Assembly (NCBI GenBank): GCA_020632575.1
Contig: JACKFH010000017.1
Coordinates: 1 to 64,000, forward strand
DNA from: Candidatus Omnitrophota bacterium
Lineage (GTDB): Bacteria; Hinthialibacterota; Hinthialibacteria; OLB16
Length of the DNA: 64,000 nt
Direction: 5' to 3'
The translations under genes were made by a program, and so were the position numbers. Positions 8,606-17,451 of this stretch are shown one piece after another. How positions within the stretch are numbered: the first letter of the stretch is position 1; each line of letters opens with the position of its first letter. The notes under the pieces were generated by a model, which had not been told where the DNA came from, did no database searches, and saw nothing but the letters and a program-made list of their open reading frames with translations.

Positions 8606-9850
8606 TCACCAATCCGCGAACCAGTCCACCGGTATCTCCGCAATGCAAACATCGACATTCCCGCGACGGTTCGAGGCGAAGACCAGTTTCTTTCCATCCG
8701 GGCTCCATCCCATGTGGGGGTGGGCGCCGCCGCCGTAGGTGCGATGGTTTTGGACCAGCAATCGTTCACGCGCGGATTGGGCGCTGAAGATCGCGATGTC
8801 GCCGTGCCAGTTGTCTCCCGCGACAAACCGCCCCGTGGGGTCGCCCGAGGAGTGCCACCAGTTACGTTTGGCGAGATCCCGTGGCGATACTCCCTCCACC
8901 CAGGACCCGGCTCCGATGATCCGAGCGACTCCTGTGTCGACATCGATCACCTTCACATGGGACTCCTCCGCTCCAGTCTCTTGGTTCCAGTGGGTTCCGC
9001 TGCAAAAGACCACTTGGTTATCGACCCACCAGCATTCATGCGTGGTCAGTTCTCCGGTCGCTGGAGTCGGGTAGAGTTTCCAGGGGGCACGGTCCGAAAG
9101 ATCGGCCAGCCACATGCGGTGGTCGTAGGGTCCGCCGAAACGGTTGTGGTCCCCCCATTTCCAACTTCTCTGGTGGTTGAACATGACCAGGTCGGGATTG
9201 TCCCAGCTGCACTGGATGTGTCCTGCGGGGAAAGGAGTTCTCGCGACCTCTTGGATTTCGCCCGTCTCCTTGTCGGCCGCGACTATCAGAGAGCCAGTGG
9301 AGTCCTTAACCGGGCCGCCGAAGACTAGACGCGTTCCGTCGCTGTTTTCGTTCAACCCACTTAGTGAGCCCATCTCCTCCGGGATATCGCAAATCTTTTT
9401 CTCGGTGACGGTCACCCGAGTTTTTGGTTCAAATACCGTCTCGATTTCCCAAGCCCAAAGGGCTTGGTCATGGGCGACATAAACCTCATTCGCATATCGG
9501 GCCGCAGTCGGGAGCCCGAACAAGGATTGGTCGGGTTTTTGAATGCGGACAATTTCCCCCGTTTCTTCCAGGTAACCCGAGAAAGTCCTCGGTCCATCCT
9601 CCTCCTGCCTGAAAAAGAAGAGGAGCGAACCATCCGGCAACCAGGAGCGTTGATGAAAATAGAGGTTGGCATCGTCCCCGGAATTGCCGGTGATGAAGGT
9701 CACCTTGGCCCCGGATTCCTCATCGAAAGTCACCTCACGTTCGGAGGGGAAGACCTCGCAATCCCATGTGGCCACATCCGCCCCGAGCCCCTGAGGAGTG
9801 GTCCAGGGAATGAGGCAGATCAACGTAATCCATAAGAAACTCTTTTCCAC
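8606..9850 (-). CDS. Secreted oligogalacturonate-lyase-like (PL22-type) beta-propeller
   Basis: 414 residues from GTG 9850, which has GGAGG 5 nt upstream; a longer frame to 9931 would translate the palindromic repeat and is rejected. The signal peptide is KSFLWITLICLIPWTTPQGLGA. The body is a seven-bladed-propeller-like series, with HQRSWLPDGSLLFFF and a closing blade AHPHMGWSPDGKKLVFASN. The paired histidines of AHPH and the SPDG blade resemble the metal-binding region of oligogalacturonate lyases (family PL22), and GTHWNQETG could supply another ligand. Family level is fairly sure; lyase activity is inferred. It may act on pectin-derived oligosaccharides in the periplasm. Confidence 0.7.
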   Translation of the reverse strand: MEKSFLWITLICLIPWTTPQGLGADVATWDCEVFPSEREVTFDEESGAKVTFITGNSGDDANLYFHQRSWLPDGSLLFFFRQEEDGPRTFSGYLEETGEIVRIQKPDQSLFGLPTAARYANEVYVAHDQALWAWEIETVFEPKTRVTVTEKKICDIPEEMGSLSGLNENSDGTRLVFGGPVKDSTGSLIVAADKETGEIQEVARTPFPAGHIQCSWDNPDLVMFNHQRSWKWGDHNRFGGPYDHRMWLADLSDRAPWKLYPTPATGELTTHECWWVDNQVVFCSGTHWNQETGAEESHVKVIDVDTGVARIIGAGSWVEGVSPRDLAKRNWWHSSGDPTGRFVAGDNWHGDIAIFSAQSARERLLVQNHRTYGGGAHPHMGWSPDGKKLVFASNRRGNVDVCIAEIPVDWFADW

Positions 9851-9890
9851 AGTTGCCTCCAACCGATTTCGATACCGACCGTTTTCACGG

Positions 9891-9957
9891 TCATTCCCGC
9901 GAAGGCGGGAACCCATTCGCACGACCCTCACTTAGTTTCCCGCCTTCGCGGGAATGA
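9891..9957. repeat. 21-bp inverted repeat of a nested palindrome
   Basis: Arms at 9891-9911 and 9937-9957 are perfect reverse complements separated by 25 bases. Each arm is itself palindromic (CCCGC-GAAG-GCGGG). The element lies in the 212-base gap between divergent genes, just upstream of both. The TTCCCGC/GCGGGAA core is the kind of small palindromic repeat seen dispersed in many bacterial genomes. No transposase is adjacent. Confidence 0.7.
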
Positions 9958-10062
9958 CGATGGAGTCGATCTCTCCATTCAACCCCGCTCTGAATTCCGC
10001 TAACCTGACGACTTTGCCAAATCCTTCTGGAATGTGTAACCACCGAGGAGAGAACTCGACCG

Positions 10063-12159
10063 ATGAAACCGCAATGGAGAGAATGGCTGGCCTATGCTCT
10101 CCTGATCCTGTTCGCTTTTCTGCTCCGCTTGCCGCATTTCACCCCGCTCGCCCTCATCGGATCGGATGGCAGTGAGTATGTTTATTGTGTGCAGGAGGGG
10201 GTTTTCCCCCATTCTCCCTACATCCTCCACATGTGGGCGGGATTTCTTCTGGATCCGATCATCCGGCTGGATTGGGGATACTCGGCGCTGTCGATGGTCT
10301 CCAACCTCCTTTCGATTCTCCTGTTCGGAGGGGTGGTTCGCGCCCTGACCGGCTCGTTCTGGTCCGGCTGGTTCGCGGCGCTCGTTCTGACTGTAACCCC
10401 AGTCTCCATTCGTTTCGCCGGTTTCCAGGAGGTCTATGCTTTCCAGTTCTTTTGGATCGCCCTGTGCTGGTATCTGCTCCTTCGTAAGCGGTCTTTCTTC
10501 TGGTCCGGGGTCGCCTTGGGAGCGGCTTTTTCCACCCATACTGGGACCGTGTTCGCTGGGCCCGCGACCGCGGTTTTGATTTATCAATGTGTGGAGGACC
10601 GTCTCCTTTCGCGAAAGACATTGCTCGGATACGTGAAGTTCAGCCTGGGGTTCCTTGCTCCGGTGGTTCTCGCTTTCGGGTGGCTGACCTCCATCTGGGT
10701 GACAAAGAGCAACCAGCCCCTCTCTTTGCTCCCCGTGTTCATTCGCGGGGCCGCACCCTCTCCGAATTTAGGTCTCTTATTCGGGCCTCAAGCGGGGGAT
10801 TATCTCGAGGAGCAGATCTTCCGAACCTGGAATGATCTGTCGAATTTGGAGGTAATCGGACCAGCTCTTCTTGCCGGCGGCGTTCTCAGTTTCGCGCTGG
10901 TTCCGATATCAAGGAGCCTTCCTTGGCTGCTCCTCACGCTACCTTACTTGCTCTATGAAGTTGCCATGGGATACGCCCTCGATCCCGGTATTTTCTTAAT
11001 CTTCGTCGCGCCTACTGTGTCGGTCGGGGTGGGATATTTGTTTTGGAGATTTCTGGCATTTAACCGGAAGGGATGGGGTTTGATCCTCCTCATCCCGCTG
11101 ATCGCGATTGGCCTCGGAGCGAGTTTCACTCTCAAGGATTTTCAAAGGACCGCCGAGGTGCGAAATCTTCTCCCTTGGATCCAACCCAACAGCGCCACCA
11201 TGGCGCTCTCCCGATTTGTAGAGGAACACTCGCCCGAGGACACGCTTCTGATCCAGCCAGTGGACTGGGACCCAACGGGCCTTGCGAGCACCCTTTATTC
11301 CCATCGCACCCCCCTCTTCAACGATGGCGAAATACTCCTCCAGGAACCCTGGAAGCCGCTATTCACCAACCCTGTTTTCAAGCACGTGCGATCAGTAAAG
11401 ACCGAGGATTTCGATCGTTGGCTGGATGAGGATCGTCCCATCCTCTGTTTCGATGAAGACCCTTTCACATCCTGGGGTTGTTACTGGCCCTATGTCGATT
11501 TCGAAAAACTCGAAACGCGACCGATCCTCTGGCTCGAACAAAACCAATCAGGGACCAGCCAGGGGTGGGAGGACGCATTCCCTCTCGCCTCATTCGAACC
11601 GGGGGTTGAACCTCCCCCCTCCCGATTCGCCCTCCATATCCCGGAATCAGCGGGACGAGCCACTGTCGAACTCCCGGTGTTCCGTCCGATTCTTTACCGG
11701 ATCGCACGCAAATCCGACCCGCCCGGCCATCCGGAGTGGGCGAGAAAACTCCAGGAATTGGTTCCGGAAAACCAACGCGGCGATGTTCCCAAGATCCGCC
11801 TGATGGGTGTGGGGTTCGAGGCCAAAGAGGGAGCGATTGAAGCGACTGTTCCCACCTTGGCGGGCAAGGCGCATATTCTCCGCCTCACGGTCAATTCGCA
11901 TGGCGCCGACTACATCGTGGAATGCCAGGTGAAAAATCATGGACGATGGATATCGGTGGGCCGTGATATGGAGAAAATTGTAACCGGCCCTCCCATGCAA
12001 TTCGCCGATCTCTATTTCAAAGTGCCGAAGGAATTGGTTGAGAGCAGTGTCCTGGAGATTCGTTTCCGCGCGATTCTTGGAACCGAGCGGATGAACGCCT
12101 ATCGTGTTTCAGTTGCGGCTGTGCCGCCTGATCCGCCTCATCCTCCCGTGGATTATTGA
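10063..12159 (+). CDS. GT39-like polytopic membrane glycosyltransferase
   Basis: 698 residues. About ten to twelve hydrophobic segments fill residues 8-365, beginning WLAYALLILFAFLLRLPHF. Between the first two is an acidic loop, LIGSDGSEYVYC, in the position where GT39 and ArnT-like enzymes carry the catalytic Asp and Glu. The last 330 residues form a soluble, probably periplasmic domain. These enzymes use polyprenyl-phosphate sugars as donors. The gene stands alone on the plus strand, 212 bases from the divergent lyase-like gene. Donor and acceptor are unknown. Confidence 0.75.
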   Translation: MKPQWREWLAYALLILFAFLLRLPHFTPLALIGSDGSEYVYCVQEGVFPHSPYILHMWAGFLLDPIIRLDWGYSALSMVSNLLSILLFGGVVRALTGSFWSGWFAALVLTVTPVSIRFAGFQEVYAFQFFWIALCWYLLLRKRSFFWSGVALGAAFSTHTGTVFAGPATAVLIYQCVEDRLLSRKTLLGYVKFSLGFLAPVVLAFGWLTSIWVTKSNQPLSLLPVFIRGAAPSPNLGLLFGPQAGDYLEEQIFRTWNDLSNLEVIGPALLAGGVLSFALVPISRSLPWLLLTLPYLLYEVAMGYALDPGIFLIFVAPTVSVGVGYLFWRFLAFNRKGWGLILLIPLIAIGLGASFTLKDFQRTAEVRNLLPWIQPNSATMALSRFVEEHSPEDTLLIQPVDWDPTGLASTLYSHRTPLFNDGEILLQEPWKPLFTNPVFKHVRSVKTEDFDRWLDEDRPILCFDEDPFTSWGCYWPYVDFEKLETRPILWLEQNQSGTSQGWEDAFPLASFEPGVEPPPSRFALHIPESAGRATVELPVFRPILYRIARKSDPPGHPEWARKLQELVPENQRGDVPKIRLMGVGFEAKEGAIEATVPTLAGKAHILRLTVNSHGADYIVECQVKNHGRWISVGRDMEKIVTGPPMQFADLYFKVPKELVESSVLEIRFRAILGTERMNAYRVSVAAVPPDPPHPPVDY

Positions 12160-12178
12160 ATTTCCCCCGCCCGCGATC

Positions 12179-12200
12179 GCACAAGGGTGAACCCTTGTGC
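12179..12200. repeat. Perfect intergenic hairpin
   Basis: A 9-bp perfect stem (GCACAAGGG / CCCTTGTGC) with loop TGAA lies 19 bases after the stop of the upstream gene. No T-run follows on either strand, so it is not an obvious intrinsic terminator. In size and loop type it resembles the isolated hairpins at 17348-17369 and 38165-38190. The rest of the 12160-12412 gap shows nothing else recognisable. Confidence 0.5.
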
Positions 12201-12412
12201 TCGATTCGGCCTCCTCTTTAATCATTTCGTTTTGCCAATTCTTATAGAACTCGGCTCTCGCGGGAACCATGTGGGAACAAAACCGAGACGAAATCACCAC
12301 TCCAACGATAAAATAAATGAATGGAAATCGGTAAGCGATAACCCCGCACCTGTTGGGGAGTCAACAAGCGCCGAGTTGCATTGACCTTGGATGAATAGAA
12401 TGGGGGTGGGGC

Positions 12413-14749
12413 ATGCCAGCCCCGAAAAAGCGCATATCCCGTTTCCGAAAGATTCTCTACTTCGGAGTGGCCCCGTTGCTTGCGCTGGTCCTCTGCATCG
12501 GGACGATCGTTTTCAACAGCGTTCCCCACAGCACCTTTCGATCCATTGCTCTCTATTATCACCCGTATGATGAATCGCGATGGCCAGAACGCTGGGGGCT
12601 TTGTGGGGAAGATGTCAGAGAAGAGAATCGAATCCATCGGTATTTCGGATTCGGTCTCTATTTCGGGACGATCGGGGTCCATTGGACAGTCGATCAACGG
12701 CTGATCGAACAGGCTTATTTCGGTGAACTCGAAGAAGCGCGTCGACTTCTCGAGGAAGACCCGACTCTTATTCGCGCTCGGAACGAGATCGGTGAATCCG
12801 CCCTTCGCCTTGCGGTAGAAGGAGACGATCTCCCGTTCGTAAAACTCTCGGTGGAGAGGGGGGCGGATATAAACGAGCAGTGGTTTGGAGACACCCCTCT
12901 CTCTTGGGCCCTTCTCAACAAAAGGGACGAAATGGCCGACCTCCTCCTCTCCCTGGGCGCCGAGTACGATCTTCAGGCCGCCGCTCGAAGGGGCGACGCG
13001 AACCGAGTGAAGGATCTCCTTGCCGATACCCACATCCTTGATAAAGGAGGTAAGGGGTATTATCGCAAAGGTGGTAAAGGATATTCTGATTGGCCTGCGT
13101 TGGTCATGGAAGAAGCGATTCATGGCGGAAATCCTCAGGTAGTCAAGGAACTCCTTGACGCGGGTATTCCCATTGACGCAGTAAGCCAATACCAGACCCC
13201 ACTTGCAACAGCCGCGAGAGCAGGGGACGCCACGATGGTCGAGTTCCTCATTTCTGAGGGAGCCAGCATAGGATTAAGCAAGGGGCCTTTTGGGGATTCC
13301 GCGCTTCTATTAGCGGTGCGTTCTGGATCGATCGAGACAGCGTCCACGCTCCTTTCCGCAGCAACAGACGTCAATGGAAAGAAAAGCGAGGGCCTGTGGA
13401 CACCGCTTACCTGTGCCCTTTTCACGCAAGATTCAGAAATGCTCCGGTTTCTCATACAACAAGGAGCGGATGTGAACTTGAAGGATAAGCTTGGCAATAC
13501 GCCCCTGCACGAGGCCATTGGGAAGCCGGATTTGGTCCAAATCCTGATCGAATCCGGCACGGATATCAACGGAAAAAATAAAAGAGGGGAGACTCCTCTC
13601 GAGTACGCATTATACCTTCGCGCGTTGATGAACGGCCCAAATGGATCAGATGCTCTTGATGAACACGAATACCACCGCACAAGGATCCTTCTCCGCGCCA
13701 TCCTGGAACAGGGGTCCGATTTGAGAGGGAGGAATGTGGACGAAGACCCTGTGAGCGGAATAAGCCAATCAATTGAAATTCTCAAGAAGCACGGCGGGGT
13801 CTACGCGGAGAATCTCCTCAACGCCATCCTGGAACGTCGTTCCGATTTGATGCGAAAGATCCTAAAAGAAGACCCCGACTTGGCGTCGGCCCGAATAGAG
13901 AGTTCGTTTGAGGAAGACTATAACGGGCATCCCAGTAGATATCCCACCCACCTTTGCGCCCTGACAGGGTTCAAGGAAGGTCTGCAGATCTTGATGGAAT
14001 TTGGCGCGGACATAAACCAGGTGGAAGGCCAGTCTTTGGGGTGGGGAGAAACGCCGCTTTCATTGGCCTTAGCCTGGGGACATCCTGACCTCGCCGATTT
14101 TATTAGGAGCCAAGGCGGCACCTATCGACCGACCATCAGGAATGCCCTTCTGGATATGAATTTGAAATTGCTGGAGGACATCCTGGAGAAAGAGCCGGAA
14201 CGTCTCGACAGCAAGAAAGATTGGAGGTATCCACTGGGATCGGCAATCCGGTTGGGGTGGATCGATGCCGTCAAACTCCTTCTTTCCAAGGGAGGCTTGG
14301 CCCCGTGGTCACAATACCCCGACGCTTTCGACTGGACGCCATTCCATGCGGCGGCGGGGAAAGGAGACATCGAAATTCTCGAACTCCTGCTCAACCACAA
14401 TCTGGAAAATGTGAACAATGGCGACAAACTTGAACCATTGCTCCAGGAGACGATATGGAGTTTTGATATTCCGGTTTCCATTGCGGTGAGCAGGGGGCGT
14501 GTCGATATGATCGAATACCTGCTCGATCTTGGTTTACCACCCGATACAGCGGGAAGGAACAGTCCCACCCTGTTGGCGGTTGCTGTCATCCACAACGAGA
14601 CCGAGACGGCTGAACTACTCCTTCAACGGGGCGCAGATCCAACACGCAAGCATCGACTGCAATCCTCGGCCCTCGACCTCGCCCAAAAGATAGAAGACCC
14701 CACGATGCTCGACTTGATCAAGAGATATCGCCCGAGTCTTTCCGACTAG
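12413..14749 (+). CDS. Large ankyrin-repeat protein with N-terminal membrane anchor
   Basis: 778 residues. One hydrophobic segment near the N-terminus (YFGVAPLLALVLCIGTIVFNS, residues about 15-34) precedes roughly 15 ankyrin-type repeats. Recognisable units include NEIGESALRLAVEGDDLPFV, GDTPLSWALLNKRDEMADLL, KLGNTPLHEAI and FDWTPFHAAAGKGDIEILEL. The repeats are spread over residues 100-770, with longer linkers between groups. Ankyrin arrays are protein-binding scaffolds; no catalytic domain is present. An uncleaved anchor with the repeats outside the cytoplasm is the likeliest topology. The partner is unknown. Confidence 0.85.
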   Translation: MPAPKKRISRFRKILYFGVAPLLALVLCIGTIVFNSVPHSTFRSIALYYHPYDESRWPERWGLCGEDVREENRIHRYFGFGLYFGTIGVHWTVDQRLIEQAYFGELEEARRLLEEDPTLIRARNEIGESALRLAVEGDDLPFVKLSVERGADINEQWFGDTPLSWALLNKRDEMADLLLSLGAEYDLQAAARRGDANRVKDLLADTHILDKGGKGYYRKGGKGYSDWPALVMEEAIHGGNPQVVKELLDAGIPIDAVSQYQTPLATAARAGDATMVEFLISEGASIGLSKGPFGDSALLLAVRSGSIETASTLLSAATDVNGKKSEGLWTPLTCALFTQDSEMLRFLIQQGADVNLKDKLGNTPLHEAIGKPDLVQILIESGTDINGKNKRGETPLEYALYLRALMNGPNGSDALDEHEYHRTRILLRAILEQGSDLRGRNVDEDPVSGISQSIEILKKHGGVYAENLLNAILERRSDLMRKILKEDPDLASARIESSFEEDYNGHPSRYPTHLCALTGFKEGLQILMEFGADINQVEGQSLGWGETPLSLALAWGHPDLADFIRSQGGTYRPTIRNALLDMNLKLLEDILEKEPERLDSKKDWRYPLGSAIRLGWIDAVKLLLSKGGLAPWSQYPDAFDWTPFHAAAGKGDIEILELLLNHNLENVNNGDKLEPLLQETIWSFDIPVSIAVSRGRVDMIEYLLDLGLPPDTAGRNSPTLLAVAVIHNETETAELLLQRGADPTRKHRLQSSALDLAQKIEDPTMLDLIKRYRPSLSD

Positions 14750-14756
14750 CGTTGTC

Positions 14757-15998
14757 CTACAAGCCTTCCTCCACCGGCGTCATCAAAAACCCTCGCTTTT
14801 CTCCATCAATGACCCCGACCCCGATGATTTGTCCCTGGTCGTTTATGTCACTTGCGTAAAGAAGGCGTTCCCAATGGCTGTTCCTCGGCAATGCATCGTT
14901 GAGGTCATAGAATCTCCCCTTTTCGTAAAGGAAGGCGTCGCAACGGTAATCGAGTTTCTTTTTAGGGAGGAGTTTTTGAGGAATCCATTCCTCGGGGAGG
15001 TAACCCAGAATCTGGAGCCAGATCTCTCCAGATCTTGAATACTGCTCGGTTTTCCTGGTGTCGATCCAGAAGTGCCCGTTAAAATTATTCCAAAAGATCC
15101 CGACAACCTGATTCCGGTTGTTGATCTTTCGACTGTTTAAAGTGACTCCGGCGCCACCATATTGGTCGATCACCCGCCGATCGTTAGACCATAGAAACAG
15201 GCCGCCGCCACCCTTCGTTAGATAATCTCCGACACATATCCCCTTGTCATTGATCGATTTGAAAGTAGCAGAAGTTTGGCTCAAATTTGGATCGACCAGC
15301 CGTTCCTTGGCTGAGGCGCTCCAGATTACCGCATGGCTGTTTATCTGCCCGGGAATCCAAGCGGTTCCGACCACGACCCTATGATCGTTCATGTCCTCGA
15401 ATTGGTAGGTCCGATCCTTGAGTGAGGGTTCAATCCCATCCGGCATAAGGAAAGTAAAGTTGCCGTTCGTATCGATGAACCCATGGGCTTCCTCTTTGGG
15501 AAAATGAGAGATGGTTCCACGGATTAAGGTGTCGCCACGATTGTTGTTTGCAATGGGGACGTTTTGGACAAAGCCACGAACCCAGTGCATGCGTTCCTTG
15601 CGACATCCCTCCGGCCAGGAAAAGAGGTAGCGATAACCGCTCGCCGCCGATGGAGAACCTCCGCTATATCCATCGATTTCGCGGTGATCATTCATAAAAA
15701 CATTTCCCGAGCCTCCCATTGGGAGCAGGTGAGCCTCCCCCGTGTTGGTCACGACCAGCGAATAATAGGTCTCATTGTCGTCCTTCCAAAATTTGCCGAA
15801 CCCGACCACATCTCCCAAGTTGTTGATTTGCCGGGGATCGTTCATTTGGTAGACCCCCTCTTTCTCCAACGACTGAATCGAATACCTCCGAGGCGACCTC
15901 GAAAGCGCTTTCGCCCTCAGCACCCAGATGACAGTTCCGGATACAACCAGGAGGATTCCCAGCCAAAGAATCCATTTGGGCCGCCGTTGCATGGTCAC
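14757..15998 (-). CDS. HAF-repeat-like membrane-anchored protein (paralog 2)
   Basis: 413 residues from GTG 15998, which overlaps the preceding stop as GTGA and has GGAGG upstream. One membrane segment, WILWLGILLVVSGTVIWVL, is followed by an extracytoplasmic region. That region has at least five repeats of the I/M-N-x-x-x-x-V-V-G type: INNLGDVVGFG, MNDHRVVVGTAW, INDKGICVGDYL, INNRNQVVGIFW and INDQGQIIGVG. The end is RGFLMTPVE. This pattern is known from HAF-repeat extracellular proteins of undefined function. It is adjacent to a longer paralog with which it shares repeat order and C-terminus, so the two arose by tandem duplication. Confidence 0.75.
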   Translation of the reverse strand: MTMQRRPKWILWLGILLVVSGTVIWVLRAKALSRSPRRYSIQSLEKEGVYQMNDPRQINNLGDVVGFGKFWKDDNETYYSLVVTNTGEAHLLPMGGSGNVFMNDHREIDGYSGGSPSAASGYRYLFSWPEGCRKERMHWVRGFVQNVPIANNNRGDTLIRGTISHFPKEEAHGFIDTNGNFTFLMPDGIEPSLKDRTYQFEDMNDHRVVVGTAWIPGQINSHAVIWSASAKERLVDPNLSQTSATFKSINDKGICVGDYLTKGGGGLFLWSNDRRVIDQYGGAGVTLNSRKINNRNQVVGIFWNNFNGHFWIDTRKTEQYSRSGEIWLQILGYLPEEWIPQKLLPKKKLDYRCDAFLYEKGRFYDLNDALPRNSHWERLLYASDINDQGQIIGVGVIDGEKRGFLMTPVEEGL

Positions 15999-17233
15999 AG
16001 ACCCCCCTCCACCGGCGTCATCAAGAACCCCCGCTCATGTCCATCGATCAGCCCGACCCCGATGATCTGTCCCCGGTCATTAATATCTATCGCGTAGAGG
16101 AGTCGGTCCCACTCGCTCCCCCAGGGAATTGCGGCGTTGAGGTCATACAAGATTCCGTTCTCATAGAGGAAGGCGTTGGCGACAAATTCCGGAGTGCTTT
16201 CAGGGTAAAAACGACTGACCCATGTGCTTGGGAAAAGCGATAGAAACTTTCTCCACAGGCGTTCAAGCAGGTTGAGGCGGAGCATCTGGATCGGCACTCC
16301 TTCCCTCCCAAGGTTGCTTTCACAGAACAGTCCGACCACTTGGTTTCGATTGTTGATCTTTATGGGGCGAAGGTTCAGATAGTGATCCAAATATTCATCG
16401 ATTAGTTTTTCGCTCTCGTTCCAAAAAAAAATTCCCTCGCCATGATCTGCTTTGAACAATCCAACACATACATTCGAATCATTGATGGACATTAAGTTGC
16501 ACTGTCGGGACGCGTCATAGATTTCGGGAACTCTGAGTCCGCCGGTCACGGACCAGATCAGGCCTTCGTTCGAGCGGGTATCCGGTCCGAATTCTCCGCC
16601 AACGACAATTTGCTTCTCATTGATATCGCTGAAATAAATTAGCCTGTTTGATCCATTTTTGGAGGAATCAGTCTCCGGAAGAAGCATCTCTTGGTAATGA
16701 CCGTTCGCATCCACCAAATAGAACTCCTCCGAGGCCCGTAGCACGGAATCTCCATGTCCGTTTCCCGCGAAGAAGAGCTTCGAACCAGGTAGGTCGAGCC
16801 ATTCGCCAGTTGCTCGTAAGACTTTTTCTCCAACGATCTTTGCGCGAATAGCAACATAAGGAGTGGCGCCGGTGTACCCATCGATCAATCGGTCTTCATC
16901 GATATGGGTTGGATACCAAATTCCCGGAACCGCAAGGTATGCATTGTCGCCGACATACGCCAAACCCGCGCGCGCCTCCCCGGTTCCCGATTGGATCCAG
17001 CCGGATCCCACGACATCCCCCCGTTCGCTCAAATCCCGAGGTTCGGCGATTCTCATCCCCTCGCCATTGGATAGATCGAGTATCTCATACTCCCTCGGCA
17101 ACTCCGGCCAACGACTTTGCCTGTAAACCCAAAACCCTGACAGCAGGACGAGGACAAGAATTCCGATACCCGCAAAAGTCCTGAGGGAATTTCGTTGCTC
17201 CGAGTAAGAAACCGGCGGTTGATCCGTTGACAT
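15995..17233 (-). CDS. HAF-repeat-like membrane-anchored protein (paralog 1)
   Basis: About 412 residues from ATG 17233, chosen because it places a single membrane segment (FAGIGILVLVLLSGFWVYR) near the N-terminus as in the neighbouring paralog and gives almost the same length. In-frame starts further upstream (17248 and up to 17440) read through intergenic hairpins and are less likely. Repeats include INEKQIVVGGEF, INDSNVCVGLF, INNRNQVVGLF and INDRGQIIGVG, ending RGFLMTPVEGGL. It is translationally coupled to the downstream paralog. Function is unknown; export and repeat architecture suggest a surface role. Confidence 0.75.
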   Translation of the reverse strand: MSTDQPPVSYSEQRNSLRTFAGIGILVLVLLSGFWVYRQSRWPELPREYEILDLSNGEGMRIAEPRDLSERGDVVGSGWIQSGTGEARAGLAYVGDNAYLAVPGIWYPTHIDEDRLIDGYTGATPYVAIRAKIVGEKVLRATGEWLDLPGSKLFFAGNGHGDSVLRASEEFYLVDANGHYQEMLLPETDSSKNGSNRLIYFSDINEKQIVVGGEFGPDTRSNEGLIWSVTGGLRVPEIYDASRQCNLMSINDSNVCVGLFKADHGEGIFFWNESEKLIDEYLDHYLNLRPIKINNRNQVVGLFCESNLGREGVPIQMLRLNLLERLWRKFLSLFPSTWVSRFYPESTPEFVANAFLYENGILYDLNAAIPWGSEWDRLLYAIDINDRGQIIGVGLIDGHERGFLMTPVEGGL

Positions 17234-17317
17234 GGTGGATAAGCCCATTGTGACATGAACCCCTATTCTGAGGTATAGTTGGAGGGATGCGGACCCCATT
17301 GGGCCAAGACCGGACTC

Positions 17318-17369
17318 AGTCCGTTTTAACGGACTTCGATCTGCGTAGCGACGGAATTGATTCCGTCGC
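17318..17369. repeat. Two adjacent intergenic hairpins
   Basis: 17318-17325 pairs with 17328-17335 (8 bp, AGTCCGTT/AACGGACT), and 17348-17356 pairs with 17361-17369 (9 bp, GCGACGGAA/TTCCGTCGC, loop TTGA). They lie in the gap between the divergent HAF-repeat and DUF4139 genes, ending about 80 bases before the latter. No T-run follows. They belong with the small palindromic elements scattered through the window. Confidence 0.5.
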
Positions 17370-17451
17370 GGGCTTGATTTGTTGAAGAAATTTTGCGTCG
17401 GAAGAAAACCAGATTGCCTGATTAACCAGTTCTTATTCAAGGAGCCCCCTC

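Noticed and set aside
12242..13189. 315-residue antisense frame at the ankyrin gene
   Set aside because: The sense frame is a clear ankyrin array; the antisense composition is not protein-like.
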